From: Bacteroidales bacterium
Lineage (GTDB): Bacteria > Bacteroidota > Bacteroidia > Bacteroidales > JAAUTT01
Length of the DNA: 17,060 bases
Direction of reading: 5' to 3'
Assembly: GCA_025350365.1 (NCBI GenBank)
Contig: JANXXY010000283.1
Location: forward strand, 1 to 17,060
Positions 7,317 through 13,943 of the stretch are shown here, one piece after another. Numbering within the stretch: the stretch's first letter is position 1; each line of letters opens with the position of its first letter. A program made the translations under genes and the position numbers. The notes under the pieces are model-generated. The model was not told the origin of the DNA, did not search any database, and saw only the letters and a program-made list of their open reading frames with translations.

Positions 7317-8003
7317 TTACAGTTGTTTTTTAGCGCTAGTATTTAGTACTTTTCTTACTTTACTAAATATCTCTTCCGGAGAAAGCATAACATCCCCGTT
7401 ACTACAATCGATCCTTACAAATCGATCTTCACTTTCTAAACTAAGATAAACGTTGCGTACACGGTTTTGGAAATCAAGGTCTTCTTCATGAATATCGCGT
7501 TGTCCCTGAAGATAAGTTCTGTCATTACCGGAGCGATGTTCGGTTAGTTTTTGTTTGGTAAAATTAAATGGAACATCCAGAAAAATATTTAAATCGGGCT
7601 TAGGTAAACCGAAGTATACAAATTCAGTGTCCAAAATCCATTTTTTCAGATCGTCTTTTTGTTTCGGATCGGCAAGCTTGGCACATTGGTAAGCAATATT
7701 CGAGTAAACATACCTGTCTAGAATAATGGTAACCCCCTGTTTTAGCCACTTATCGAGTATATTTTTAGCATCGGCACGATCTCCGGCATATATAAGCGCT
7801 ATCAAATAGGGATTTACTTTGTCGATTTCGCCAAGTTCACCACGAAGGAATCGGGCAATTAAATCACCATAAACTGGTGAGTCGGTTCGAGGAAAATGCA
7901 GATATTCGAATGGCATCCCGCTTTCTTTTAAAAAATTTTGAAGAAGTCCAACCTGTGTTGATTTTCCCGCTCCGTCCAGTCCTTCGATAACTAATAATGC
8001 CAT
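7317..8003 (-). CDS. tmk: Thymidylate kinase
   Basis: A 228-residue dTMP kinase, which makes dTDP on the way to dTTP. The P-loop GLDGAGKST covers residues 8-16, the DR(Y/H) motif is DRYVYSNIAYQ with D96-R97-Y98, and the lid region HRSGNDRTYLQGQRDIHE lies near 156-173. PDLNIFLDVP is the strand that precedes the lid in this family. The FPRT motif near 37-40 contacts dTMP. The start is ATG at 8003 and gives the normal N terminus MALLVIEGLDG. It is the first gene of a minus-strand pair with the DoxX-like gene and is divergent from folP across 114 bases. I saw no good minus-strand TAnnTTTG box in that gap. Bacteroidota Tmk proteins are often a little longer than the E. coli one, as here. Confidence 0.95.
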   Translation of the reverse strand: MALLVIEGLDGAGKSTQVGLLQNFLKESGMPFEYLHFPRTDSPVYGDLIARFLRGELGEIDKVNPYLIALIYAGDRADAKNILDKWLKQGVTIILDRYVYSNIAYQCAKLADPKQKDDLKKWILDTEFVYFGLPKPDLNIFLDVPFNFTKQKLTEHRSGNDRTYLQGQRDIHEEDLDFQNRVRNVYLSLESEDRFVRIDCSNGDVMLSPEEIFSKVRKVLNTSAKKQL

Positions 8004-8088
8004 TTTAGGTAATAATTTGCTGTTAAGTCCAAAACAAAATCTTTTAAAACAAGTTTTAAAGGTATATTTAGGCTCACACGTGAATTGT

Positions 8089-8096
8089 TAAATTTG
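8089..8096 (+). promoter_or_regulatory. -7 box for folP
   Basis: TAAATTTG is a perfect TAnnTTTG match, 21 bases before the folP ATG, giving a short leader. A TTAG about 21 bases upstream may serve as an imperfect -33 element. Confidence 0.45.
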
Positions 8097-8117
8097 TATG
8101 CTAAATAAGGACAAATA

Positions 8118-8987
8118 ATGATTTCCAAAGATACTTTTTTTTCAAAAAAGCGAACCATAAATTTCCGGGGAACACTGTTCGATTTTTCTACTCCTATTAT
8201 TATGGGAATAGTAAATGTTACACCCGACTCTTTTTATAGCGCTAGCAGAACAACTTCTGACACCGAAATACTAAAGCGATGTGAAAAGGTTGCCAACGAA
8301 GGTGCTGATATCATCGATATTGGAGCCTATTCGTCACGACCGGGAGCCATAAATATTTCGGAAGAAGAAGAGCTTAACCGTTTGATTCCAGCATTGACTA
8401 TTATTCGGAAAAGATTTCCATATTTTTTACTTTCAGTAGATACATTTCGGTCAGGAGTGGCGCAAAAAGTGATTGATGAATTTGATGTTCAGATGATCAA
8501 CGATATTTCGGGCGGCGAAATGGACGATAAAATGTTTACAACTGTGGCAAGAAATAAAGTACCATATATTATGATGCATATGAAGGGTAATCCTCAAACA
8601 ATGCAGCAAAATACAGATTATAAAAATTTTATTAAAGATATTTTTCAATATTTTGCCACAAGAATTGATCTCGCCAAACGTGAAGGGATTACTGATATAA
8701 TTATCGACCCCGGATTTGGCTTTGGTAAATCATTGGAGCAGAATTATGAATTGCTTAACAGATTGGATGAATTTCGGATTTTTGAATTACCAATCCTTGC
8801 CGGGTTATCACGTAAATCGATGATATCTAAAGTAGTTGAGACTGATACTAATGAGGCTCTTGCAGGCACTATTGCTGCAAATACACTTGCTTTGCTGGGA
8901 GGAGCCAATATACTGCGCGTTCATGATGTAAAAGAAGCCATGGACACGATTAAAATTGTAAGCGCCTATAAAAATTCCTACATTTGA
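8118..8987 (+). CDS. folP: Dihydropteroate synthase
   Basis: A 289-residue TIM-barrel enzyme that joins p-aminobenzoate to 7,8-dihydropterin pyrophosphate in folate synthesis; it is the sulfonamide target. Motifs in order: IMGIVNVTPDSFY (about 28-40, pterin-pyrophosphate loop 1 with N33), DIGAYSSRPGA (67-77, loop 2 with the R-P-G signature), a VDTFRSGVA strand, MINDISGG, YIMMHMKGNPQTMQ, IIIDPGFGFGKSLEQNYELL (the D-P-G-F-G-F-G-K site) and ILAGLSRKSMI with the conserved S-R-K substrate-binding residues. All are complete. Start is ATG at 8118. In many Bacteroidota, folP is followed directly by the diadenylate cyclase gene; here 1.1 kb with a toxin-antitoxin pair lies between them. Confidence 0.97.
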   Translation: MISKDTFFSKKRTINFRGTLFDFSTPIIMGIVNVTPDSFYSASRTTSDTEILKRCEKVANEGADIIDIGAYSSRPGAINISEEEELNRLIPALTIIRKRFPYFLLSVDTFRSGVAQKVIDEFDVQMINDISGGEMDDKMFTTVARNKVPYIMMHMKGNPQTMQQNTDYKNFIKDIFQYFATRIDLAKREGITDIIIDPGFGFGKSLEQNYELLNRLDEFRIFELPILAGLSRKSMISKVVETDTNEALAGTIAANTLALLGGANILRVHDVKEAMDTIKIVSAYKNSYI

Positions 8988-9077
8988 GTCGCAAGACTGA
9001 TTGATTAGTACATAGTGCTGATCATGAGTTTTCAAGTAGAATTTTGAATTTACCTTACTTTAATATAAAGGATTGCA

Positions 9078-9101
9078 TAAATTTGTATCCAAATGAATAC
9101 A
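9078..9101 (+). promoter_or_regulatory. -7 box and overlapping inverted repeat upstream of the toxin-antitoxin pair
   Basis: TAAATTTG at 9078-9085 is a perfect TAnnTTTG box 26 bases before the toxin ATG. Overlapping its end, TGTATCC (9084-9090), a 4-base spacer AAAT, and GAATACA (9095-9101) form a near-perfect inverted repeat with one mismatch. An operator in this place fits autorepression by the HTH antitoxin, but this is inferred from position and symmetry only. No convincing -33 element was found. Confidence 0.4.
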
Positions 9102-9110
9102 GGGTAGTAA

Positions 9111-9410
9111 ATGTACATAATTGAGAAAACAAACGAATTTGACAAATGGCTGAGAAAACTAAAAGATTTAAGAGCCAAAGCAAAAATATTGTTTCGCATT
9201 CAAAAGATTGAGAACGATGAACATTTTGGAGACTGCGAACCTGTTGGCAATGGGATTCGGGAATTAAAAATTGACTACGCCAAAGGATACAGAGTATATT
9301 TTAAAGAATCAGATGGCAAAATCATTATTCTACTCAGTGGTGGAGATAAATCAACTCAGCAGAAAGACATTGAAAAGACAAAAGCGATTTTAAATAGAAT
9401 TAAAAAGTAG
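9111..9410 (+). CDS. HigB/RelE-type toxin (addiction-module killer protein, Gp49-like)
   Basis: A 99-residue basic protein of the RelE/HigB fold in the 'putative addiction module killer protein' group. It starts MYIIEKTNEFDKWLRKLKD and contains the family signatures ARAKILFRIQKIENDEHFGD, then GIRELKIDYAKGYRVYFKE with the basic and aromatic residues typical of the ribonuclease surface, and IILLSGGDKSTQQKDIEKTK near the C terminus. Members are expected to cut mRNA at the ribosome. The gene ends four bases before the antitoxin ATG, toxin first, as in HigBA operons. Both genes are intact, so the module is probably active. It sits as an accessory insertion between folP and cdaA. Confidence 0.9.
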   Translation: MYIIEKTNEFDKWLRKLKDLRAKAKILFRIQKIENDEHFGDCEPVGNGIRELKIDYAKGYRVYFKESDGKIIILLSGGDKSTQQKDIEKTKAILNRIKK

Positions 9411-9414
9411 AGAA

Positions 9415-9726
9415 ATGGAAACTTCAAAATTTGATATATCGGACTATTTAGATAGTAACGAAATGATTGCAGAATATCTTAATGCTGTTTTGGCAGAAGG
9501 AAATGATTCCGATGTAATTACAGCAATCGGACATATTGCAAAATCAATCGGCATGACAAAAATTGCTCAAGAAACCGGATTAAGCAGACCAAGTTTATAC
9601 AAAGCTCTATCTGATGGCGCTAAGCCTCAATTTGAGACAATTATGAAAGTATTAAGAGCAATCGGTGGACAAATCCAAATAAATCCAGACAGCTTAAGAA
9701 AAAACGCACCACAACATGTAGTTTAA
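9415..9726 (+). CDS. HigA-type HTH antitoxin (addiction-module antidote protein)
   Basis: A 103-residue protein beginning METSKFDISDYLDSNEMIAEYLNA, an N-terminal segment typical of the 'probable addiction module antidote' family, followed by a HTH domain (about 45-90): IGHIAKSIGMTKIAQETGLS, then RPSLYKALSDGAKPQFETIM. The GLSRPSLYKAL part is the recognition helix. It is translated four bases after the toxin and should neutralise it and repress the shared promoter; an inverted repeat overlapping the -7 box at 9084-9101 is a candidate operator. The stop codon lies inside GTTTAAAC, discussed separately as one arm of a possible attC-like fold. Confidence 0.9.
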   Translation: METSKFDISDYLDSNEMIAEYLNAVLAEGNDSDVITAIGHIAKSIGMTKIAQETGLSRPSLYKALSDGAKPQFETIMKVLRAIGGQIQINPDSLRKNAPQHVV

Positions 9727-9790
9727 ACCATTATGGGTTTCACCGGTTTGTGTGGTGCATCCCGATGTTGCATTCCTTTAATCGTTAGAC
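9721..9790 (+). other. Possible attC-like folded sequence after the toxin-antitoxin pair (weak)
   Basis: This 70-base stretch begins at the antitoxin stop codon with GTTTAAAC and ends with GTTAGAC, a match to the integron box GTTRRRY. These ends pair with one wobble and one bulged A. Inside, ATGGG (9733-9737) pairs with CCC-g-AT (9761-9766, one bulged G) and CACC (9741-9744) pairs with GGTG (9754-9757). Bulged bases are typical of attC L boxes. Against it: the two spacers are very unequal (4 versus 17 bases), no second site precedes the toxin gene, and no integrase is in the window. Confidence 0.2.
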
Positions 9791-9832
9791 TGATGATCGC
9801 TTCGGTCTCCCCCAACGGTATAAACTGCGTAC

Positions 9833-10024
9833 ATTAAAAATAAAAAATGCATTTTACTAATTGTGATTTCATTTTTTACTTATTCATGTAAAATAGATGG
9901 TGGATCAAATCCTACAAAGGTTGTTTTAACAGGATCATTGGAAGTGTCTGTGAAAAATAAATTTGGACGCTTTCGTTTCCTGTTAAGTGTTCAAATTTAC
10001 TATTTACGGTTATATTTGTATTAA
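9833..10024 (+). pseudogene. Remnant of a small lipoprotein gene with no standard start codon
   Basis: The frame encodes a clear lipoprotein leader: KNKKCILLIVISFFTYSC followed by KIDGGSNP, with positive residues, a hydrophobic core and a lipobox cysteine. It lacks ATG, GTG or TTG at the expected place: the codon before KNKKC is ATT (9833), and a stop lies four codons further upstream (9821-9823). After VVLTGSLEVSVKN the sequence (KFGRFRFLLSVQIYYLRLYLY) loses protein-like character and stops at 10022-10024, suggesting a frameshift or truncation. I read it as a decayed accessory gene. ATT initiation is possible but rare, and the short tail argues against function. Confidence 0.4.
9990..10018 (+). 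promoter_or_regulatory. Candidate cdaA promoter
   Basis: TATATTTG (10011-10018) matches TAnnTTTG exactly; TTC (9990-9992), one base from the TTG -33 element, lies 18 bases upstream. Transcription would start near 10025, about 78 bases before cdaA, so cdaA may be expressed independently of folP. Confidence 0.4.
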
Positions 10025-10061
10025 CTTAATAACTTTACAAACATACGAGGGGTTTCAGTTT

Positions 10062-10101
10062 AATCTAAAATCGACAATCTAAAGTCTAAAATCTACAATC
10101 G
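10062..10101. repeat. Three imperfect 14-base tandem repeats upstream of cdaA
   Basis: Units AATCTAAAATCGAC, AATCTAAAGTCTAA and AATCTACAATCG follow each other without gaps and end one base before the cdaA ATG. Such AT-rich short strings are common in intergenic DNA of some Bacteroidota; a role in the leader is unproven. Confidence 0.6.
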
Positions 10102-10102
10102 C

Positions 10103-10897
10103 ATGGTTCAACTTTTTATTACTCTTCGCTTTCTCGATATTATTGATATATTGCTTGTTGCGTATCTAATGTATCAGTTATACATGCTTATCAGAGGAAC
10201 TGTAGCACTTAATATTTTCATTGCTATATTTCTTTTCTACCTTTTTTGGCTCGTAGTTAAAGCCTTGAATATGGAATTGCTGGGTTCTATATTAGGACAG
10301 GTAATTGGAGTAGGAATGATTGCCCTGATTATAGTTTTTCAAGTGGAATTGCGTCGTTTTCTTGTTTTTGTAGGCACACGATATTTATCCCGCACTCTTT
10401 CATTAAATAAAGTTTTTTCAATTAACCTTCAGGAAACAAAAAATTTAAAGATCAAATCGATTGCAAATGCCTGCAAGAGAATGTCTGAATCAAAAACTGG
10501 CGCCCTAATTATCATCACCCGAAAATCTGCTTTGGAATTGTATGCACAAACTGGTGAAATAATTAATGCAATGACTTCTACCCGTTTGCTTGAAGCCATA
10601 TTTTTTAAGAATAGCCCTTTGCACGATGGAGCTGTTATCGTTGTAGAAGACAAGGTGTATGCTGCAAGATGTATTTTGCCAATGTCGGATAATCCAAATG
10701 TTCCGGCAAACTATGGAATGCGACATCGTGCTGCATTGGGAATTACAGAACATACCGATGCTTTTGCTATAATAGTTTCTGAGGAAACAGGAGAGATTGC
10801 GATTGCCGATAATGGTGTATTATCAAATAACTTATCAAAGGAAGAATTAATGCAGACTCTTGAGAAAGAGTTTTTAAACACCTATATCAGGCCATAA
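10103..10897 (+). CDS. cdaA: Membrane diadenylate cyclase CdaA
   Basis: A 264-residue enzyme that makes the second messenger c-di-AMP from two ATP. Three N-terminal helices (about 12-30, 34-55 and 65-85) anchor it in the inner membrane. The DAC (DisA_N) domain follows from about residue 105, with the catalytic DGA motif at 175-177 in SPLHDGAVIVVED and the ATP-contacting RHR motif at 207-209 in NYGMRHRAALGITEHTD. Both are intact. CdaA normally governs potassium and osmolyte homeostasis. The usual Firmicutes partners (CdaR, GlmM) are not adjacent. Start ATG at 10103 follows the tandem repeats. It is downstream of folP on the same strand but separated by the toxin-antitoxin insert; a promoter candidate at 9990-10018 may serve it. 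Confidence 0.96.
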   Translation: MVQLFITLRFLDIIDILLVAYLMYQLYMLIRGTVALNIFIAIFLFYLFWLVVKALNMELLGSILGQVIGVGMIALIIVFQVELRRFLVFVGTRYLSRTLSLNKVFSINLQETKNLKIKSIANACKRMSESKTGALIIITRKSALELYAQTGEIINAMTSTRLLEAIFFKNSPLHDGAVIVVEDKVYAARCILPMSDNPNVPANYGMRHRAALGITEHTDAFAIIVSEETGEIAIADNGVLSNNLSKEELMQTLEKEFLNTYIRP

Positions 10898-10983
10898 TAA
10901 TTTAAAATTAAAAGTACTTGGAATTTATAATTACAGTAGTTCATTAATTTTTCAACTTCTGCATTTTTATAAAATGTAATACG

Positions 10984-11015
10984 TTGAAATACATAGAAAT
11001 AAAGAAATATTTCAA
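10984..11015. terminator. AT-rich stem-loop between convergent cdaA and plsY
   Basis: TTGAAATA (10984-10991) and TATTTCAA (11008-11015) pair perfectly around a 16-base loop, and further TATTTCA copies follow. It sits between two convergent genes, but lacks a GC-rich stem, so termination is only plausible. Confidence 0.3.
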
Positions 11016-11073
11016 TGTATATCTAAGTATTTCATTTTAAGAATATTCCTGAAAATTTACCGAAGTGTTAAAA

Positions 11074-11718
11074 TTACAAAGCCTTCTTTTTGCGGAAAAG
11101 AAAACTGGCTTTTGATTCTTCCTTACGTATTAATCGCTCGATATTCTTTTGATGAGTTAACAAAAGTAATACAGCAACAACTAACGAAAATATAATTAAT
11201 GATTGTAAAGGCGTTTTAAATACAAACATTATCAGCAAAGGAAAAGCAAATCCTGATACCATCGAACTTAATGATACGTATTTGGTTGTAAAGAGAACGA
11301 TCAGAAATATTCCAAAAGCAATTAATGTAGGATAAGGAGCAATGGCAAGAATTATTCCAAATAAAGAAGCAACTCCTTTGCCACCCCTAAAACCGGCAAA
11401 AATTGGAAAAATATGACCTATAACCACAAATGCACCTAAGAAAAGTTCTAAATTAACAAAAGCTTCTGTGCCAGGAACATATCCAGAACACCATACTAAA
11501 TTTACACCAGCTATTCCTTTAAGGATGTCTAAAATTAATACCGGAAATCCGGCTTTCCAACCAAGTACTCTAACTGAATTGGTTGTACCGGCATTTTTGC
11601 TGCCATGTTCGCGTACATCTATCCCATAAAGTGCTTTCCCAATCCAAACAGCATTTGGTATTGAACCAAATAAATAAGCACTGATAAATAAAATAATGGT
11701 TAAGATATTGATTTCCAT
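11074..11718 (-). CDS. plsY: Glycerol-3-phosphate acyltransferase PlsY
   Basis: A 214-residue, five-helix inner-membrane enzyme that transfers the acyl group from acyl-phosphate to glycerol-3-phosphate, the first step of phospholipid synthesis. All three cytoplasmic family motifs are visible: YLFGSIPNAVWIGK (GSIP at 18-21), REHGSKNAGTTNSVRVLG (38-47 core) and FRGGKGVASLFG (GGKG at 112-115), with GHIFPIFAGF just before the last. Length is typical. Start ATG at 11718. The C-terminal tail (EESKASFLFRKKKAL) is basic and cytoplasmic. PlsX is not in the window. It lies downstream of pckG on the same strand, but a strong terminator separates the two, so it is probably transcribed on its own. Confidence 0.96.
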   Translation of the reverse strand: MEINILTIILFISAYLFGSIPNAVWIGKALYGIDVREHGSKNAGTTNSVRVLGWKAGFPVLILDILKGIAGVNLVWCSGYVPGTEAFVNLELFLGAFVVIGHIFPIFAGFRGGKGVASLFGIILAIAPYPTLIAFGIFLIVLFTTKYVSLSSMVSGFAFPLLIMFVFKTPLQSLIIFSLVVAVLLLLTHQKNIERLIRKEESKASFLFRKKKAL

Positions 11719-11855
11719 GTACTAAAATTTATTAAGTTGTGTAAAGTAAAGAATAAACTATATACCGAACAAGTTTTTGAAACAAAACACACAAAGTTGA
11801 ATGTTTTTTATCTGGTATTTTTACTTTTATTAATGATATATATCACCAATTACTT

Positions 11856-11884
11856 AAAAAGCTGCTCAATTTGAGCAGCTTTAA
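11856..11884 (-). terminator. Rho-independent terminator of pckG
   Basis: AAAGCTGCTCA (11858-11868) and TGAGCAGCTTT (11872-11882) pair perfectly around a 3-base loop. On the minus strand the stem is followed by a T run (TTTTT at the 11856-11860 end), 20 bases after the pckG stop. Confidence 0.9.
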
Positions 11885-11903
11885 ATTTTATTATTTAATG
11901 AAA

Positions 11904-13706
11904 TTAGGCTTTATTTAGTCTTTCAACCAGTCCATCAAATTGCTTTTGCATTTCTTTGGGTAGTCTGTCACCAAATTTGGTATAGTGTTCTTTAATCAAT
12001 TCAATTTCATTATTCCAGTCATTTTTATCGACTTTCAGAAGTTCACCCATGTTTTCGGCAACTCCTGATAATCCGTTAATATCAATAGCGTTTGTTATTG
12101 GAATATACCCAATTGCACTTTTAACAGCTTCGGAAGTTCCTTCCACACGTTCGAAAATCCATTTTAATACACGGATATTGTCGCCATAACCCGGCCATAG
12201 AAATTTACCATCGGCGCTTTTACGAAACCAGTTAACATTGAATATTTTGGGTAACTTTGTTTTGTCAGGAGCCGTTTCTCCAATTTTTATCCAATGACCA
12301 AAATAATCGCCCATGTGATATCCGCAGAATGGCAACATGGCAAAAGGATCGCGACGAACTCCTGCTTTCAATCCAATCGCAGCCGCAGTTACTTCAGAAC
12401 CTACAATTGATCCCAGGAAAACGCCGTGATTCCAGTCGAATGACTGGTATACCAATGGCAAGGTTCCGGGACGACGGCCACCGAACAAAATAGCTGAAAT
12501 AGGCACGCCAGCGGGGTTTTCCCAATCTTTATCAATAACAGGACATTGGCTTGCAGGTGCCGTAAACCGAGCATTTGGATGTGCTGCCGGTATACAGATG
12601 GCGGCGGCGTCATATTTTTCGTTTGTCCAGGTGATGGTGCCCACAGGAGCATCATACCCTATTCCTTCCCACCAAATGTCGCCATCGGGGGTTAAGCCGG
12701 TATTGGTGAATATAGTATTTGAATTCGCTGCCAGCATGGCGTTCGGATTGGTATCCATTGAAGTAAAAGGAGCAACTCCAAAAAAACCAGCTTCGGGATT
12801 AATAGCGTACAATTGACCATCAGCACCAAACTTCATCCAGGCAATATCATCGCCTACTGTTTCAACTTTCCATCCTGGAATGGTAGGAATTAACATGGCA
12901 AGGTTAGTTTTACCGCAAGCGCTTGGAAAAGCGGCAGCAATGTATTTTTTAACTCCTTTAGGATTGGTAACACCCATAATAAGCATATGCTCTGCAAGCC
13001 AGCCCTCTTTTTTTGCCATGTTGCTTGCAATACGAAGAGCAAAACATTTTTTGCCAAGAAGGGCATTGCCTCCGTAACCACTACCAAACGACCAAATTTC
13101 GTTTGTTCCCGGAAAATGAGAAATGTATTTATCTGCAATTGGAGCACATGGCCATTTTGCATCTTTTTCTCCCGGTTGAAGTGGTGCTCCAACTGAGTGG
13201 ATGCATGGTACAAAATCATCATCCTTAAGAATATCGAGAACGGCTTTACCCATCCTAGTCATTAGTTTCATGTTTACAACAACATATGGGGAATCAGTAA
13301 TTTCAACGCCAATATGTGCTATTTTAGATCCTAACGGACCCATACTGAAAGGAATAACATACATGGTACGTCCTTTCATACAGCCTTGAAACTTCAAACG
13401 AAGGGTTTCCTTCATTTCTTTTGGATCTCTCCAATTGTTGGTTGGACCGGCATCTTCCTTTTTCTCAGAACAGATATATGTTCGGTCTTCTACACGAGCT
13501 ACATCGCTAGGATCGCTTTGAAAATAATAACTATTAGGACGTTTACTTTCATTTAACTTAACCGCCATGCCGCTTTTCACCATCAAATCAAGCAGCATTT
13601 GGTTTTCCTGTTCTGAACCATCACACCAATGGATTGAATCCGGAGAGCACAATTCAGCCCATTCTTTTACCCACTGTTTCAATTTCACGTTATTGGTCAT
13701 AATCAT
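11904..13706 (-). CDS. pckG: Phosphoenolpyruvate carboxykinase (GTP)
   Basis: A 600-residue enzyme that interconverts oxaloacetate and phosphoenolpyruvate with GTP/GDP, for gluconeogenesis or, in anaerobes, for CO2 fixation toward succinate. The GTP class is shown by length and by the kinase loop FPSACGKTNLAML (about 260-272) with its reactive cysteine C264, which the ATP class lacks. Further motifs are YVVVNMKLMTRMG, the FGSGYGGNALLGKKC region with the metal-binding lysine, VETVGDDIAWM (about 281-291), PEAGFFGVAPFT, and GGRRPGTLPLVY. All look intact. Two ATGs are in frame, 13706 and 13700; the second gives MTNNVKLKQW, closer to family N termini. A promoter at 13757-13786 and a terminator at 11856-11884 suggest a monocistronic unit. 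Confidence 0.97.
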   Translation of the reverse strand: MIMTNNVKLKQWVKEWAELCSPDSIHWCDGSEQENQMLLDLMVKSGMAVKLNESKRPNSYYFQSDPSDVARVEDRTYICSEKKEDAGPTNNWRDPKEMKETLRLKFQGCMKGRTMYVIPFSMGPLGSKIAHIGVEITDSPYVVVNMKLMTRMGKAVLDILKDDDFVPCIHSVGAPLQPGEKDAKWPCAPIADKYISHFPGTNEIWSFGSGYGGNALLGKKCFALRIASNMAKKEGWLAEHMLIMGVTNPKGVKKYIAAAFPSACGKTNLAMLIPTIPGWKVETVGDDIAWMKFGADGQLYAINPEAGFFGVAPFTSMDTNPNAMLAANSNTIFTNTGLTPDGDIWWEGIGYDAPVGTITWTNEKYDAAAICIPAAHPNARFTAPASQCPVIDKDWENPAGVPISAILFGGRRPGTLPLVYQSFDWNHGVFLGSIVGSEVTAAAIGLKAGVRRDPFAMLPFCGYHMGDYFGHWIKIGETAPDKTKLPKIFNVNWFRKSADGKFLWPGYGDNIRVLKWIFERVEGTSEAVKSAIGYIPITNAIDINGLSGVAENMGELLKVDKNDWNNEIELIKEHYTKFGDRLPKEMQKQFDGLVERLNKA

Positions 13707-13721
13707 ATAAATTTAGTGATT

Positions 13722-13729
13722 CAAATTTA
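13722..13729 (-). promoter_or_regulatory. Second TAAATTTG box before pckG
   Basis: A second perfect TAnnTTTG box on the minus strand, only 16 bases before the pckG ATG and 35 bases downstream of the first box. It lacks a TTG at the expected spacing and would give a leader of under ten bases, so it may be chance or a second start site. Confidence 0.25.
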
Positions 13730-13756
13730 TGCTAAAAAACATATTTTTTTCGTTCG

Positions 13757-13786
13757 CAAATTTAGAAAAACATTTCTAATTCAAAA
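13757..13786 (-). promoter_or_regulatory. pckG promoter
   Basis: On the minus strand TTTTG (13786-13782), a 17-base spacer, and TAAATTTG (13764-13757) match the Bacteroidota pattern TTG-N17-23-TAnnTTTG, about 50 bases upstream of the pckG start. This is the best complete promoter in the window. Confidence 0.6.
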
Positions 13787-13796
13787 GCAAAAGTAA

Positions 13797-13828
13797 ATAA
13801 ATATTGTTATTCAAATAACAATATTTAT
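13797..13828. promoter_or_regulatory. Long perfect inverted repeat upstream of pckG
   Basis: Fifteen-base arms pair perfectly around a 2-base centre: the left arm ends ATATTGTTATT at 13811 and the right arm begins AATAACAATAT at 13814. It lies 11 bases upstream of the pckG -33 box, a natural place for a dimeric regulator, and 116 bases beyond the stop of the metallo-hydrolase gene, where it could also end that transcript (the minus-strand side is T-rich). Confidence 0.5.
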
Positions 13829-13909
13829 AAATTAGGTTATAATGTTTTAATTATAAGTATATTAATAGGAGGTTATAAAAAGTCGAATACAAATATATTA
13901 AAGCTTTTC

Positions 13910-13923
13910 GGTATTGCAATACC
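13910..13923. repeat. 14-base perfect palindrome after the metallo-hydrolase gene
   Basis: GGTATTGCAATACC is fully self-complementary and lies 20 bases downstream of the metallo-hydrolase stop. No T run follows on the gene's strand, so it is a weak terminator candidate or a protein site. Confidence 0.4.
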
Positions 13924-13943
13924 ATTTTTGTGTAGTCAAACTA

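Larger units (their letters stand above)
9727..10102. other. Gene-poor 376-base stretch between antitoxin and cdaA
   Basis: No intact gene is visible. The first ~100 bases are richer in GC than what follows and hold the attC-like fold. Then comes a lipoprotein-like remnant (9833-10024), a candidate cdaA promoter inside the remnant's tail, and a three-unit 14-base tandem repeat that abuts the cdaA start codon. Confidence 0.6.

Noticed and set aside
4867..8003. Permease, DoxX-like gene and tmk as one functional operon
   Set aside because: tmk and the DoxX-like gene are 11 bases apart, but 132 bases with a palindrome separate them from the permease, and no shared pathway is evident.
12257..13389. 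Many open frames on both strands inside pckG
   Set aside because: They are shadows of a complete, conserved PEP carboxykinase gene; none has a domain-like sequence.
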